A stretch of 64,000 bases of DNA from Geopseudomonas sagittaria (GCF_900115715.1 NZ_FOXM01000005.1:124001-188000), one strand, 5' to 3'; counted from the first letter of the stretch, positions 1 through 9,012 are shown. Translations and numbers: made by a program. Notes: generated by a model from the sequence alone, not told the origin.

Positions 1-1856
1 CGGGCCTTCTCCTGGCGCAGCTCGATCACCGCGTGGCCGATCTCCAGCACCAGGGTCATCCAGCGCAGCAGGTCGCGCTGCACCGCCGGGTGGCCGGCGG
101 CGAGGTCGTGGGCCTGGCTCAGCAGGTCGCGGGTCGAGCTGTCGAAGGCGGCGGCCACTCCCTGGAGCGGTGCGCGCACCGCGTGCACTACCCGGCGGCG
201 CAGGTCGCGCTCCAGATGCCGCCACAGCCAGGGACGGTTGGGCGGCAGCACGCAGGCCATCACCACCGCCACCAGCAGCTGCGAGAGCACCAGGGCGATG
301 TAGTTGTTGAGCAGGGTCGCGGGGTCGTGGACGGTGAGGTTGGCCGGCAGGGTGCCGAAGCCGAACAGAATCAGCAGGCCGAGGCCGTAGCCGGCCCAGC
401 GCGGGCGGGTGGCCAGGTACAGGCCGAACAGGAACACCGGGGTCACCGCCAGGGCGAGCATCGGGAAACCGCTGATCCGCGGGAACACCAGGAAGCTCTC
501 GACGAAGCCCAGCAGCGCGGCGAGGCAGGTGCCGCCAGCCATCTGCAGGCCCATGCGCGCCGGGTTGGCGGTGGTCGAGGCCAGCGCGCCGATGATCACC
601 GCGGTGATCAGGAACATGTTGCCGCTGGGCCAGGCGGTGTGGATCCACAAGGCGCTGCCCAGACCGGTCAGCAGCAGCATGCGCAGGCCGACGACGGCGA
701 CGGCGAGGCGGTTGGCGCGCGGCGCGAAGCTGGCGCTCCAGCGCTCGCGGTGGTGGCGGGTCGGCGCCAACGAAGCGTGGGTCAGCGCGTAGTCATGCAG
801 ATCGTCGGCGAGGCGGTAGAGCAGTTCGGCGGCGGTGTCGAAGTCCAGGCGCAGCGGGCTGTCCGCGGGCAGCTCGCCCAGGGCCTGGCGGCTCGCGCGG
901 ATCAGCGGCATCAGCTGCGCGCGGTAGTCCTCCAGCTGCGCGGCCAGCTGCGCCGCGCCGCGCTCGTCCAGCGCGCCGTGCTGCCAGGGGGCGAGCAGGG
1001 CGCTCAGGCTGTCCAGGCAGGGGGCGAAGGCGTCCAGGGCCAGGCTGTCGCCCTGCTCAGGCAGGCGCTCGAGCAGCTGCTGCAGGGAGTGGAAGCGGCT
1101 GGTCATGGCCATGAAGTCGTGGTTCAGGCGGGTCAGCCGGCCCATGCGCAGGTTGAGCTGCGGGTCGTCGTAGCCGCTCATGCTGCGCAGGGTCTCCAGG
1201 CGCACGGTGTGCGCGGCGAGGCGCGCCTGGGCGTCCTCGAAGGCGCGGCGATCGCCGCCGTGCAGGTGCGTCACGACCACCGCGGCGAAGTCGCCGAAGC
1301 GCCGGGCGACGGCCTGGCGCATGGCGGCGCCGGTGGTCTGCGGCAGGATCGCGGCGCTGAACACCGAGCAGCACAGCACGCCGAGGCCGATCTCCAGGAC
1401 CCGCCACAGCGCCTGGATGAAGGCGGTCTGCGGGTTCTGGATGGCGGTGAGGCTGACCAGCGTGGCGGTGTAGCCGGCCAGCACGCAGCTATAGCTGCGC
1501 AGGTCGCGGTAGCGCGCGGCGCCGGCGGTGCACAGGGCGACCCAGACGGCCATGCCGGCGAGGAACAGCACCGGCTCCTGGTTGAACAGGGCGATCAGCG
1601 GCAGCATGGCCAGCATGCCGATGACGCTGCCGAGCAGGCGGTGCAGGCCCTTGGCGATCACCTGGCCGCTCTGCGGCTGCATGACGATGAACACCGCCAT
1701 CACCGCGGTGCTCGGCTGCGGCATGTCGAGGCGCATGGTCAGCCACAGGGTGGTCAGCGCCGCCGCCAGCATCTTGAATATGAAGATCCAGCTAAGCCCC
1801 TCGCTGCGCGCCCACACGCTCAGGTCGTGGCGCAGGCCGGAGGCGATGGTGCTCAT
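1..1856 (-). CDS. FUSC/AaeB-type inner-membrane transporter (C-terminus cut by window edge)
   Basis: Inner-membrane pump of the FUSC (AaeB/YccS, aromatic acid exporter) family, probably exporting small organic or aromatic compounds with an outer-membrane channel. The reading frame begins at the ATG at 1856 (MSTIASGLRHDLSVWARSEG) and stays open to base 1, so about 618 residues are visible and the C-terminal end is missing. The layout is the family one: a hydrophobic bundle at roughly residues 20-170, a long soluble middle (about 170-390) and a second bundle at about 390-540. Its start overlaps the stop of the upstream outer-membrane gene by four bases (ATGA), which implies translational coupling. 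In pseudomonads such operons usually continue with a DUF1656 peptide and an HlyD adaptor, which would lie left of the window. The substrate cannot be read from sequence. Confidence 0.85.
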   Translation of the reverse strand, partial: MSTIASGLRHDLSVWARSEGLSWIFIFKMLAAALTTLWLTMRLDMPQPSTAVMAVFIVMQPQSGQVIAKGLHRLLGSVIGMLAMLPLIALFNQEPVLFLAGMAVWVALCTAGAARYRDLRSYSCVLAGYTATLVSLTAIQNPQTAFIQALWRVLEIGLGVLCCSVFSAAILPQTTGAAMRQAVARRFGDFAAVVVTHLHGGDRRAFEDAQARLAAHTVRLETLRSMSGYDDPQLNLRMGRLTRLNHDFMAMTSRFHSLQQLLERLPEQGDSLALDAFAPCLDSLSALLAPWQHGALDERGAAQLAAQLEDYRAQLMPLIRASRQALGELPADSPLRLDFDTAAELLYRLADDLHDYALTHASLAPTRHHRERWSASFAPRANRLAVAVVGLRMLLLTGLGSALWIHTAWPSGNMFLITAVIIGALASTTANPARMGLQMAGGTCLAALLGFVESFLVFPRISGFPMLALAVTPVFLFGLYLATRPRWAGYGLGLLILFGFGTLPANLTVHDPATLLNNYIALVLSQLLVAVVMACVLPPNRPWLWRHLERDLRRRVVHAVRAPLQGVAAAFDSSTRDLLSQAHDLAAGHPAVQRDLLRWMTLVLEIGHAVIELRQEKA

Positions 1857-3370
1857 TGCGGCGCCGCTCCGCCATGGGCGACCGGCACGCGGCGCGGTTC
1901 GAGCAGGTGCTCGGCGGGGCTGCGCTGCGGGTCGAGCAGGCCGCCACCGAGGGCGGCCATCAGCTCGGCGTGGGCGGCCAGGCGCGCCGCCCAGACCTGC
2001 TGCTGCACGCGCTGCTGGTCGAACAGGCGGGTCTGCGCCTCGAGCACGGCGAGATAGTCGGTCAGCCCGCCGCGCCAGGCCTGCTCGGCGATGCGCCAAC
2101 TGGCCTCGGCGGTGGCGGTGGCCTCGGCGGCCAGACGCTGCTGCTGGTCCAGCGAACGCAGGCGGATCAGCTGGTCGGAAATCTCCCGCAGCGCGCCGAT
2201 CAGGGTCTGGTTGTAGCGCGCCACCGCGGCGTCGTAGGCGGCGCTGGCGGCGCCCAGCCGGCCGCGCAGGCGGCCGCCGTCGAACAGCGGCAGGCTCAGC
2301 GCCGGGCCGACCGCGCCGCCCAGCTTGCCGGCCTGCAGCAGGTTGAGCGCGCCGCCGCCCACCGCGCTGAAGCCGAGGCTGGCGACCAGGTCGATGTTGG
2401 GATAGAAGTCGGCGCGCGCCACGTCCACGCCGCTGGCGCGCGCGGCCACCTGCCAGCGCCGGGCGACCACGTCGGGGCGGCGGCCGAGCAGCTCGGCGGG
2501 CAGCACCGCCGGCAGTGTCGGCTGGGCGGTGAGCTGCAGGTTCGGCCGTTGCAGTTCGGCCGCCGCACCGGGACCCTGGCCGGCGAGGGCGGCCAGCTGG
2601 TTGCCGGCCAGGGCGATGCGCGCGTCCAGCGCGGCGATCTGCCGGCGGGTTTCCGGCAGCGGCGCGCTCGCCTGGCTGACCTCGAAGGCGGTGCCCAGGC
2701 CGCCGGCCAGGCGGCGGCGGGCGATGGCGAGGATGTGCTCCTGCTGGGCCAGGGTGGCGGCGAGGATGTCGCGCTCGGCATGGCGCAGGGCCAGCTGCAC
2801 GTAGACCCGCACGATGTTGCGCTCCAGCTCCAGCTGCACCACCCGGCCCTCGGCGGCGCGGGCGTAGGCGGCGTGCAGGGCGCCTTCGCTGGCGCTGCGC
2901 TCGCGGCCCCAGAGATCGAGGGCGTAGCGCAGGCCGAGGCCGGCGGAGCTGTTCCAGTGGCTGCTGCCACCCAGTGCGCCGGGGCCGTGCAGGCTGTCGT
3001 CCGGCCAGTGCTGGCGGTCGAGGCGGGCGCCGGCAGCGAGCTGCGGTGCTTCGGCCGCCTGCGCCACGCCGGCCAGGGCCATGGCCTGGCGCACGCGCGC
3101 CTCGGCTTCGGCCAGGCTCGGGCTGTGCGCCAGGGCGCGGGCGATCCAGGTATCCAGCTGCGGGTCGCGGTACTGCCGCCACCAGCTCTCCCGCGGCCAG
3201 CCGGCCTCGCGCTGGGCCTGGCGCAGGGCGGCGTCGCTGCTCAGGGCGTTGGCGTCCAGGCGCTGCTCCTGGGGAGCGATGCCGCCCGTGCCGATGCAGC
3301 CGCTCAGGATGACGGCAACGGCAATGAGGACACTGACGAGGGTCAGGCCCGATTTGAGACGGGAAGGCAC
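1853..3370 (-). CDS. NodT-family efflux outer-membrane lipoprotein (OprM-like)
   Basis: Outer-membrane channel of a tripartite exporter. With the GTG at 3370 as start the protein is 505 residues and begins with a clean lipoprotein signal, MPSRLKSG followed by a hydrophobic run ending in the lipobox LSGC with Cys25. An AGGA sits nine bases before this GTG. A longer frame exists (ATG at 3424, or as far as 3568) but would put 40 or more residues before the lipobox, so I prefer 3370. Two OEP repeats follow; the segment LLGRRPDVVARRWQVAARAS is typical of the second repeat of the NodT family. The gene is followed, with a four-base overlap, by the FUSC pump, so the two form one operon. An AraC regulator is transcribed divergently from the other side. 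Confidence 0.9.
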   Translation of the reverse strand: MPSRLKSGLTLVSVLIAVAVILSGCIGTGGIAPQEQRLDANALSSDAALRQAQREAGWPRESWWRQYRDPQLDTWIARALAHSPSLAEAEARVRQAMALAGVAQAAEAPQLAAGARLDRQHWPDDSLHGPGALGGSSHWNSSAGLGLRYALDLWGRERSASEGALHAAYARAAEGRVVQLELERNIVRVYVQLALRHAERDILAATLAQQEHILAIARRRLAGGLGTAFEVSQASAPLPETRRQIAALDARIALAGNQLAALAGQGPGAAAELQRPNLQLTAQPTLPAVLPAELLGRRPDVVARRWQVAARASGVDVARADFYPNIDLVASLGFSAVGGGALNLLQAGKLGGAVGPALSLPLFDGGRLRGRLGAASAAYDAAVARYNQTLIGALREISDQLIRLRSLDQQQRLAAEATATAEASWRIAEQAWRGGLTDYLAVLEAQTRLFDQQRVQQQVWAARLAAHAELMAALGGGLLDPQRSPAEHLLEPRRVPVAHGGAAPQ

Positions 3371-3627
3371 AGAGGGGAGTCCTGGGAACGACGGGGGAAC
3401 GCGGGTGGGAACCCGCCCGGTCATTCTAGGGAAGCGCTCTGCAGTGGATAAATCCGGGCTGGCGAGAAGCTTTGTTGTGCGCTGTGCAACAGTGGCGGCG
3501 GCGCCGTTGCGCGGCGCGGCTGGCCTCCCGACGGGGCGGCCTTTTGCCGGCGGACTGATCCGGCGCAAGATTGGCGGGCGCGCAGGCCGTTAGGCTGCGC
3601 GCAGGCAAGACTGGATGGGGGCGGGAC

Positions 3628-4659
3628 ATGGCACAGACTTCATCGGTGGTGGCCGGCTGGCTGGCCGCGGTGACGCGCACGCTGGAGGCGCTGGGGCACG
3701 ACGCCGACCAGCTGCTGCTGGAGGCGGGTGCCGACCTGGCCGACAAGTACGTGCAGGAGGCGCGCTTCTCCTCGGCGCTGACCCGGCGCTTCTGGCCGCT
3801 GGCGGTGGCGCGCACCGGCCACGCGGACATCGGTCTGCATGCAGCGCGCTTCGTCTGCCCGACCACCTTCCACGCCCTGGGCTTCTCGCTGTGGGCCAGC
3901 GCCTCGCTGTACGAGGCGCTCGAGCGCATGGTGCGCTTCGCCGCGCTGCTCAACGACGGCGCCGATCTGGCCCTGGAAGCCGAGGGCGACAACTACCGTT
4001 TCTGCATGCGCGTGCAGGTGATCGACCAGCAGGCGCAGATCGCCCCGGAAGGGGTGGACTACTTCCTCGGCGCGGTGAGCAAGCTGCTGCGCGACATGCG
4101 CGGGCCGACCTTCGCCCCGCTGCAGGTCAACCTGCGCCGCGCCGCGCCGGCCGATCCGCAGCCCTGGCGCGAGCACTTCGGCGCGCCGGTGCACTTCGCC
4201 GTCCATGACGACAGCCTGTTGCTCAACGCCGCCGAGCTGCGCCGGCCGTTGCCCACCGGCAATCCCGAGCTGGCGCGGCAGAACGACCGCCTGGTCGGCG
4301 AATACCTGGCGCGTCACCAGCTGCTCAACCCGGCGCTGCAGGTGCGCGCCCGCCTGCTCGAACTGCTGCCCGGCGGTGTGCCGACCCTGGAGGCGGTGGC
4401 CGCGGCGCTCGGCAGCAACCCGCGCACCCTGCAGTACCGCCTGACCCGCCAGGGCACCTCGTTCAGCGAAATCCTCGACGAGGTACGCGCCAGCCTGGCC
4501 CGCCAGTACGTGCAGCAGTCGCAGCAGTCGTTCAGCGCGCTGGCCTATGCGCTGGGCTTCTCCGAGCCGAGCCACTTCAACCGCGCCTTCAAGCGCTGGA
4601 CCGGCGAGACGCCGAGCCGCTTCCGGGCGCGGCTGGGGCAGGAACCTGCGGCGTCGTAG
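3628..4659 (+). CDS. AraC-family transcriptional regulator
   Basis: DNA-binding regulator of 343 residues. Residues about 20-205 match the AraC N-terminal sensing domain found in OruR/ArgR-like regulators of pseudomonads. The last 90 residues are a double helix-turn-helix: one HTH around SNPRTLQYRLTRQGTSF and the AraC signature around FSALAYALGFSEPSHFNRAF. The ATG at 3628 follows a G-rich stretch (GGGGGCGG); an upstream in-frame ATG at 3571 would only add residues with no family similarity. It is divergent from the NodT-FUSC export operon (257-base gap) and lies before the solitary dioxygenase hpaD, so it could control either; this is inference. A REP-like hairpin begins right at its stop codon. 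Confidence 0.9.
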   Translation: MAQTSSVVAGWLAAVTRTLEALGHDADQLLLEAGADLADKYVQEARFSSALTRRFWPLAVARTGHADIGLHAARFVCPTTFHALGFSLWASASLYEALERMVRFAALLNDGADLALEAEGDNYRFCMRVQVIDQQAQIAPEGVDYFLGAVSKLLRDMRGPTFAPLQVNLRRAAPADPQPWREHFGAPVHFAVHDDSLLLNAAELRRPLPTGNPELARQNDRLVGEYLARHQLLNPALQVRARLLELLPGGVPTLEAVAAALGSNPRTLQYRLTRQGTSFSEILDEVRASLARQYVQQSQQSFSALAYALGFSEPSHFNRAFKRWTGETPSRFRARLGQEPAAS

Positions 4660-4749
4660 GCTAGAAGACTCGCGCAGCGATCTTCTACCGATGCCGGTGC
4701 CGCGGCCCGATTGGTGGGTAATCGCTGCGCGAGTTAACCACCCTACGGG
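4656..4749. repeat. REP-like hairpin pair (family A, site 1)
   Basis: Two related hairpins in opposite orientation. The first (4662-4687) reads TAGAAGACTCGCGCAGCGAT then CTTCTA. The second (4713-4742) has arms GGTGGGTAA and TTAACCACC around TCGCTGCGCGAG, followed by CCTACGGG. The same core, CGCTGCGCGAG, recurs at 27752-27788 and 34538-34649. The pair fills the gap between the AraC regulator and hpaD. Confidence 0.75.
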
Positions 4750-4898
4750 TAGCCTCTGGATGCAGCACCTTGCGCGTAAAGGCTAGTCTTTTGCCGCCAG
4801 CGGCAATGTCCTCCCCACGACACGTGCGGATACTGGACTCACCAAGCGCCGGCCATCGCCGCCGCCAGTCCCAGAGCCCACAACAAGAGGAAGCCGCC

Positions 4899-5750
4899 AT
4901 GGGTGAAGTCGTTCTTGCCGCCAAGGTCACGCACGTGCCGTCGATGTTCATCTCCGAGCAGCCCGGCCCGCACCACGGCTGCCGCGCCGCCGCCATCGCC
5001 GGCCACCGCAAGCTGGGCGAGATGATCCGCGCCCTCGAGGTCGACACCATCGTGGTCGCCGACACCCACTGGCTGGTCAACGCCGGCTACCACCTCAACG
5101 CCAACAGCGACTGCTCGGGCCTGTACACCAGCACCGAGTTTCCGCACTTCATCCGCGACCTGCCCTACGACTACGTCGGCGACGCCGAGCTGGGCGACCT
5201 GATCGCCGCCACCGCCACCGCCAACGACGTGTTCACCCGCAGCCATACCGACGTGCCCTCCTTGGGCCTGCAGTACGGCACCCTGGTGCCGCTGCGCTAC
5301 ATGGGCATCGACAAGAGCATCAAGATCGTCTCGATCGCCGCCTGGCTGTACGACGCCGCGCTGGAGGACTCGAAGACCATGGGCGAGTCGATCCGTCAGG
5401 CCGTGGAGCAGTCCGACCGCCGGGTGGCCTTCCTGGCCAGCGGCTCGCTGTCGCACCGCATCGCGCCGAACCGCGAGGTCAGCGACCACCTGATGAAGAT
5501 CAGCCGGCCGTTCAACAAGCAGGTCGACCTCAAGGTGATGGACATGTGGCAGCGCGGCGAGCACGCCGACTTCCTCGACATGCTGCCGCAGTACGCCCGC
5601 GACTGCGACGGCGAGGGCGGCATGCACGACACGGCGATGCTCTACGGCCTGCTCGGCTGGAAGGACTACAAAGGGAAAGCCGAGGTGCTCACCCCGTACT
5701 TCGAGAGCTCCGGCACCGGGCAATGCAACGTGCTGTTCCCGCTTGACTGA
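4899..5750 (+). CDS. hpaD: 3,4-dihydroxyphenylacetate 2,3-dioxygenase (homoprotocatechuate ring cleavage)
   Basis: Extradiol ring-cleavage enzyme of the LigB (class III) family, 283 residues, the same length as E. coli HpaD. It opens homoprotocatechuate to 5-carboxymethyl-2-hydroxymuconate semialdehyde. The start MGEVVLAAKVTHVPSMF closely follows the E. coli N-terminus, and VVADTHWLVN, FPHFIRDLPYDY, YGTLVPLRYM, LASGSLSHR, EGGMHDTAMLYGLLGW and the C-terminal SSGTGQ are the family's conserved blocks. AGAGGAA lies seven bases before the ATG. The usual partners (hpaE, hpaF, hpaG, hpaH, hpaI) are not in the window. A terminator follows directly, so it appears to be a single-gene unit. A related substrate such as another catechol derivative cannot be excluded. 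Confidence 0.9.
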   Translation: MGEVVLAAKVTHVPSMFISEQPGPHHGCRAAAIAGHRKLGEMIRALEVDTIVVADTHWLVNAGYHLNANSDCSGLYTSTEFPHFIRDLPYDYVGDAELGDLIAATATANDVFTRSHTDVPSLGLQYGTLVPLRYMGIDKSIKIVSIAAWLYDAALEDSKTMGESIRQAVEQSDRRVAFLASGSLSHRIAPNREVSDHLMKISRPFNKQVDLKVMDMWQRGEHADFLDMLPQYARDCDGEGGMHDTAMLYGLLGWKDYKGKAEVLTPYFESSGTGQCNVLFPLD

Positions 5751-5768
5751 AGCCGGATGGGAAAGAAG

Positions 5769-5790
5769 AAGGGCGCCAATCGGCGCCCTT
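5769..5790. terminator. Bidirectional hairpin between hpaD and the YkgJ gene
   Basis: Perfect 9-bp stem AAGGGCGCC / GGCGCCCTT with a 4-base loop, extendable outward with one mismatch. It lies in the 47-base gap between two convergent genes, so it probably stops transcription from both sides. There is no long T-run. Confidence 0.7.
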
Positions 5791-5797
5791 CGTCGTT

Positions 5798-6208
5798 TCA
5801 GCGGTTGTGCAGCGCCTTCTGCTGGTACGCGCAGTAGCCGGGCTTGGGGCCGATCTTCGGATGGTTGCGGCAGGTGTCCGGACGGTTGGCGTAGACCGTG
5901 CACAGGCGGGTCTTCTGGTCCAGGTACAGGCAGTCGCCGCTGGAGTGTTGTTCCAGGGTGAAGATGCCGGACTTCTGGTTGAAGCGGCCGACGATGCCTT
6001 CCTTGCTCAGGCGCTTGGCGATCTGCTTGGCCGGCTCGCCGGCCTCGAACTCGTCGATCACGCCGAGGCGGATCAGATCCTTGAGGCGCACCTCCACCGG
6101 CAGGCTGCAGCAGGTGGCGCGGCAGGTGTGGCACAGGTCGTTGCCGGTGAACTTGATCCAGGTTTCAGTGCGCTCGGGGTCGGCGCCGACCAGCAGGTGT
6201 TTGCTCAT
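5798..6208 (-). CDS. YkgJ-family cysteine cluster protein
   Basis: Small soluble protein (136 residues from the ATG at 6208; a GTG three codons upstream is possible). It has the cysteine signature of the YkgJ/UPF0153 family thought to bind zinc or an iron-sulfur cluster: CHTCRATCC near residue 26, then GDCLYL, RLCTVY, DTCRNHP and GYCAYQ in the second half. The biochemical role of the family is not established. It is convergent with hpaD across a terminator and divergent from fbp. Confidence 0.85.
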   Translation of the reverse strand: MSKHLLVGADPERTETWIKFTGNDLCHTCRATCCSLPVEVRLKDLIRLGVIDEFEAGEPAKQIAKRLSKEGIVGRFNQKSGIFTLEQHSSGDCLYLDQKTRLCTVYANRPDTCRNHPKIGPKPGYCAYQQKALHNR

Positions 6209-6392
6209 TGGGTTCACAGGGTGACAGGGCGGAAGGCGCGCGATGATAAGCAGTCGGCGGCGGCCTTGCAGCAGTTTTTACCGGCAGCCGGTCGGCTGGA
6301 TGGCGGCGGATTGATGCGCGGCAGGAGGCGGCGGCGGCCGAGTCGGGTTAAAATGCGCCGATTTACCCCTTGCCCCATCTTCGGAGCCGTCC

Positions 6393-7400
6393 ATGTCCCG
6401 CGTTACCCTCAGTCGCTACCTGATCGAAGAGACTCGCAGCAACCACACTCCGGCCGACCTGCGCTTCCTCATCGAGGTGGTGGCGCGCGCCTGCAAGGAG
6501 ATCAGTCACGCGGTATCCAAGGGCGCGCTGGGCGGCGTGCTGGGCAGCGCGGGCAGCGAGAACGTGCAGGGCGAGGTGCAGAAGAAGCTCGACGTGCTGT
6601 CCAACGAGATCCTCCTCGAAGCCAACGAGTGGGGCGGCCACCTGGCCGGCATGGCCTCCGAGGAAATGGACAACGCCTACCAGATCCCCGGCAAGTACCC
6701 CAAGGGTGCCTACCTGCTGGTGTTCGACCCGCTGGACGGCTCCAGCAACATCGACGTCAACGTCTCGGTCGGCACCATCTTCTCCGTGCTGCGCTGCCCG
6801 GAAGGCTGCGACAACGGCTGCGACCTCGGCGAGGAAGCCTTCCTGCAGCCGGGCACCCAGCAGGTGGCCGCCGGCTACGCCATCTACGGCCCGCAGACCA
6901 TGCTGGTGCTGACCCTCGGCAACGGCGTCAAGGGCTTCACCCTCGACCGCGAGCTGGGCAGCTTCGTGCTCACCCACGAAGACATCCGCGTGCCGGCAAG
7001 CACCGCCGAATTCGCCATCAACATGTCCAACCAGCGCCACTGGGAAGCCCCGGTGCAGCGCTACGTCAGCGAGCTGCTGGCCGGCAAGGAAGGCCCGCTG
7101 GGCAAGAACTACAACATGCGCTGGATCGCCTCGATGGTCGCCGACGTGCACCGCATCCTCACCCGCGGCGGCGTGTTCATGTACCCGCGCGACGGTCGCG
7201 ATCCGTCGATGCCCGGCAAGCTGCGCCTGATGTACGAAGCCAACCCGATGTCGATGATCATCGAGCAGGCCGGCGGCGCCGCCACCACCGGCACCCAGCG
7301 CATCCTCGACATCCAGCCGACCTCGCTGCACCAGCGCGTGCCGGTGTTCCTCGGCTCGAAGGAAGAGGTCGAGCGCATCACCGGCTACCACCAGGCCTGA
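6393..7400 (+). CDS. fbp: Class I fructose-1,6-bisphosphatase
   Basis: Gluconeogenic enzyme that hydrolyses fructose-1,6-bisphosphate to fructose-6-phosphate in the cytoplasm. The 335-residue protein has the metal-binding signature [20 protein letters not shown] at about residues 111-130, the sugar-phosphate region [14 protein letters not shown], and the C-terminal [15 protein letters not shown]. Length and order match the class I family. The start [13 protein letters not shown] is the usual Pseudomonas N-terminus. The DUF924 gene begins three bases after its stop, so the two are probably cotranscribed. Confidence 0.97.
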   Translation: MSRVTLSRYLIEETRSNHTPADLRFLIEVVARACKEISHAVSKGALGGVLGSAGSENVQGEVQKKLDVLSNEILLEANEWGGHLAGMASEEMDNAYQIPGKYPKGAYLLVFDPLDGSSNIDVNVSVGTIFSVLRCPEGCDNGCDLGEEAFLQPGTQQVAAGYAIYGPQTMLVLTLGNGVKGFTLDRELGSFVLTHEDIRVPASTAEFAINMSNQRHWEAPVQRYVSELLAGKEGPLGKNYNMRWIASMVADVHRILTRGGVFMYPRDGRDPSMPGKLRLMYEANPMSMIIEQAGGAATTGTQRILDIQPTSLHQRVPVFLGSKEEVERITGYHQA

Positions 7401-7403
7401 CCG

Positions 7404-8006
7404 GTGGCCGCACCCTGGCAGCCGCTGCTCGACTGGTGGTTCGGCCCGTCGAGCCAGGCCGCCGAGGTGGTGGCGCACAAGCACGGGCTGTGGTTCGCCA
7501 AGCGAGCCGCACAGGACTGTGATGCGCGCGAGCGCTTCGGCGTTTTCGTTGAACAGGCGCTGAACGGCGATCTGGAGGAGTGGAGCGGTGCTGCCGAGGG
7601 CTGGCTGGCGCTGCTCCTGCTGCTCGACCAGCTGCCGCGGATGATCCACCGCGATACGCCACGTGCCTTCGCCGGCGATGCCCGCGCCCGCGCGCTGGCG
7701 CTGCAAGGACTCGCCGCGGGCCGCGAAGCGCGGCTGCCGGCGATCCGCCAGGTGTTCGTCTACCTGGTGCTCGAACATGGCGAAGACCTCGCCCTGCAGG
7801 ACGAGGCGGTGCGCCGTTTCCGCCAGCTGCACGAGCAGGCCGCCCCCGCCGAGCAGGCCGCGTTCGCCGACTTTCTCGCCTACGCCGAGCGCCACCGTGC
7901 GGTCATCGCCCGCTTCGGCCGCTTTCCTCACCGCAACGCGATCCTCGGCCGCCCCTCGACGCCCGAGGAGCAGGCCTTCCTCAAGGAACCCGGCACGCGC
8001 TTCTGA
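7404..8006 (+). CDS. DUF924 family protein
   Basis: Predicted soluble, largely helical protein of 200 residues belonging to DUF924. The family pattern is clear: an early LDWWFG, a central LALLLLLDQLPRMIHRDTPR and a C-terminal FGRFPHRNAILGR. No function is established for the family. The GTG start at 7404 is dictated by the fbp stop three bases earlier, and the pair looks like one transcript. Nothing in the sequence suggests a catalytic role beyond the conserved DQxPR and HRN patches. Confidence 0.9.
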   Translation: MAAPWQPLLDWWFGPSSQAAEVVAHKHGLWFAKRAAQDCDARERFGVFVEQALNGDLEEWSGAAEGWLALLLLLDQLPRMIHRDTPRAFAGDARARALALQGLAAGREARLPAIRQVFVYLVLEHGEDLALQDEAVRRFRQLHEQAAPAEQAAFADFLAYAERHRAVIARFGRFPHRNAILGRPSTPEEQAFLKEPGTRF

Positions 8007-8077
8007 CGTCCAATCGGCAGAGCGGCGGGCGCCAGTGTGGCAAGCTGCGCCGCTCACTCGTCCACGGGAGTTCGTCC

Positions 8078-8332
8078 ATGTCGTTTCGCTCTGCCCTCGT
8101 ACTGGGGGCCTGTCTGCTGCTGGCGGCCTGCAACAAGGTCAACCAGGAAAACTTCTCCAAGCTCAAGACCGGCATGAGCAAGACCGAGGTCGAGCAGCTG
8201 CTCGGCGCGCCGCGCGAGTGCGCCGGCGCCCTGGGCTTCACCAGCTGCACCTGGGGCGACGAGAAGACCTTCATCAGCGTCCAGTTCGCCCAGGACCAGG
8301 TGCTGATGTTCTCCGGCTCCGGGCTCAAGTAG
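8078..8332 (+). CDS. Small SmpA/OmlA-like (DUF3862-type) lipoprotein
   Basis: 84-residue exported lipoprotein. Residues 1-17 are a signal peptide ending in the lipobox LAAC with Cys18. The rest holds the BamE/SmpA-like motif LKTGMSKTEVEQLLGAP followed by a short beta-rich region with two cysteines (REC and SCTW) and KTFISVQFAQDQVLMFSGSG. GGGAG lies nine bases before the ATG at 8078. It is not the BamE subunit itself, which has a different C-terminal half; the family relation suggests an envelope role. The next gene is convergent. Confidence 0.85.
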   Translation: MSFRSALVLGACLLLAACNKVNQENFSKLKTGMSKTEVEQLLGAPRECAGALGFTSCTWGDEKTFISVQFAQDQVLMFSGSGLK

Positions 8333-8380
8333 CCGGCGGTTGGTACCGGCGGGGCGCCGCCAGCCCCTCGCGCCGCTCGG

Positions 8381-8812
8381 CTAGCCGCGGATGTACTGCT
8401 CCAGCTGCTGGATCAGCTCGTCCTGTTCGGCGAGGGCTTCCTTGACCAGGTTGCCCACCGAGAGCATCCCCACCAGGCGCCCGTCGTCGATCACCGGCAG
8501 GTGGCGCAGGTGGCCCCGGCCCATCAGGCGCAGGCAGTCGCGGCTGGTCTGGTCGGGGGTCACGCTGATCACCGGCGCGGACATCACCGCGCTGACCGGC
8601 GTGCCTACCGAGGAGCGCCCCTCGAGCACCATCTTGCGCGCGTAGTCGCGCTCGCTGACGATGCCGACCACCTGGTCCTCTTCGGTGACGATCAGCGCCC
8701 CGATGTTCTTCTCCGCCATCAGCTGCAGGGCCTGCAGCATCGTGGCTGTGGGCGCGATGGTGTAGATGTCCTGGTTCGGCTTGGCGCGGAGCATATGCGC
8801 AACGGTCTTCAT
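8381..8812 (-). CDS. CBS-domain pair protein
   Basis: Cytoplasmic protein of 143 residues made of two tandem CBS motifs, a module that usually binds adenine nucleotides. The first CBS spans about residues 8-62 (IYTIAPTATMLQALQLMAEKN, then VVGIVSERDYARK). The second spans about 75-130 (VISVTPDQTSRDCLRLM, then RLVGMLSVGNLVKEAL). No enzymatic domain is attached. The start at 8812 is fixed by a perfect AGGAGG five bases upstream. It is divergent from phoX with a 283-base gap. Confidence 0.9.
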   Translation of the reverse strand: MKTVAHMLRAKPNQDIYTIAPTATMLQALQLMAEKNIGALIVTEEDQVVGIVSERDYARKMVLEGRSSVGTPVSAVMSAPVISVTPDQTSRDCLRLMGRGHLRHLPVIDDGRLVGMLSVGNLVKEALAEQDELIQQLEQYIRG

Positions 8813-9012
8813 GCTTCCTCCTGATCGGTTGTCCCTGGGGCATGTCCGGGTGGTTGTTATTGTTGAAGCACGTTTCTTGCCATGGCTTGTGGCGGCAAAG
8901 GACGACAACGCGCAACGGCGCCATGAGCATGTTCAGGCGCGGTGCGCCAAGACCAGTATTTAACCGATCCCGGCGGGACGCGCACCTGCCCAAGCGTTGC
9001 CGGATATGCCCG

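Noticed and set aside
33-2057. Open frame on the plus strand across the FUSC gene
   Set aside because: Composition is Gln, Ala, Gly and His rich without domains; the minus strand holds a recognisable FUSC protein.
4713-4742. Tandem hairpins considered as a CRISPR-like array or integron attC site
   Set aside because: There are only two units in opposite orientation, no spacers of regular size, and no cas or integrase gene.
5798-6208. Possible toxin or metallochaperone role for the YkgJ gene
   Set aside because: The cysteine pattern only supports family membership; nothing nearby points to a toxin-antitoxin or metal-delivery system.
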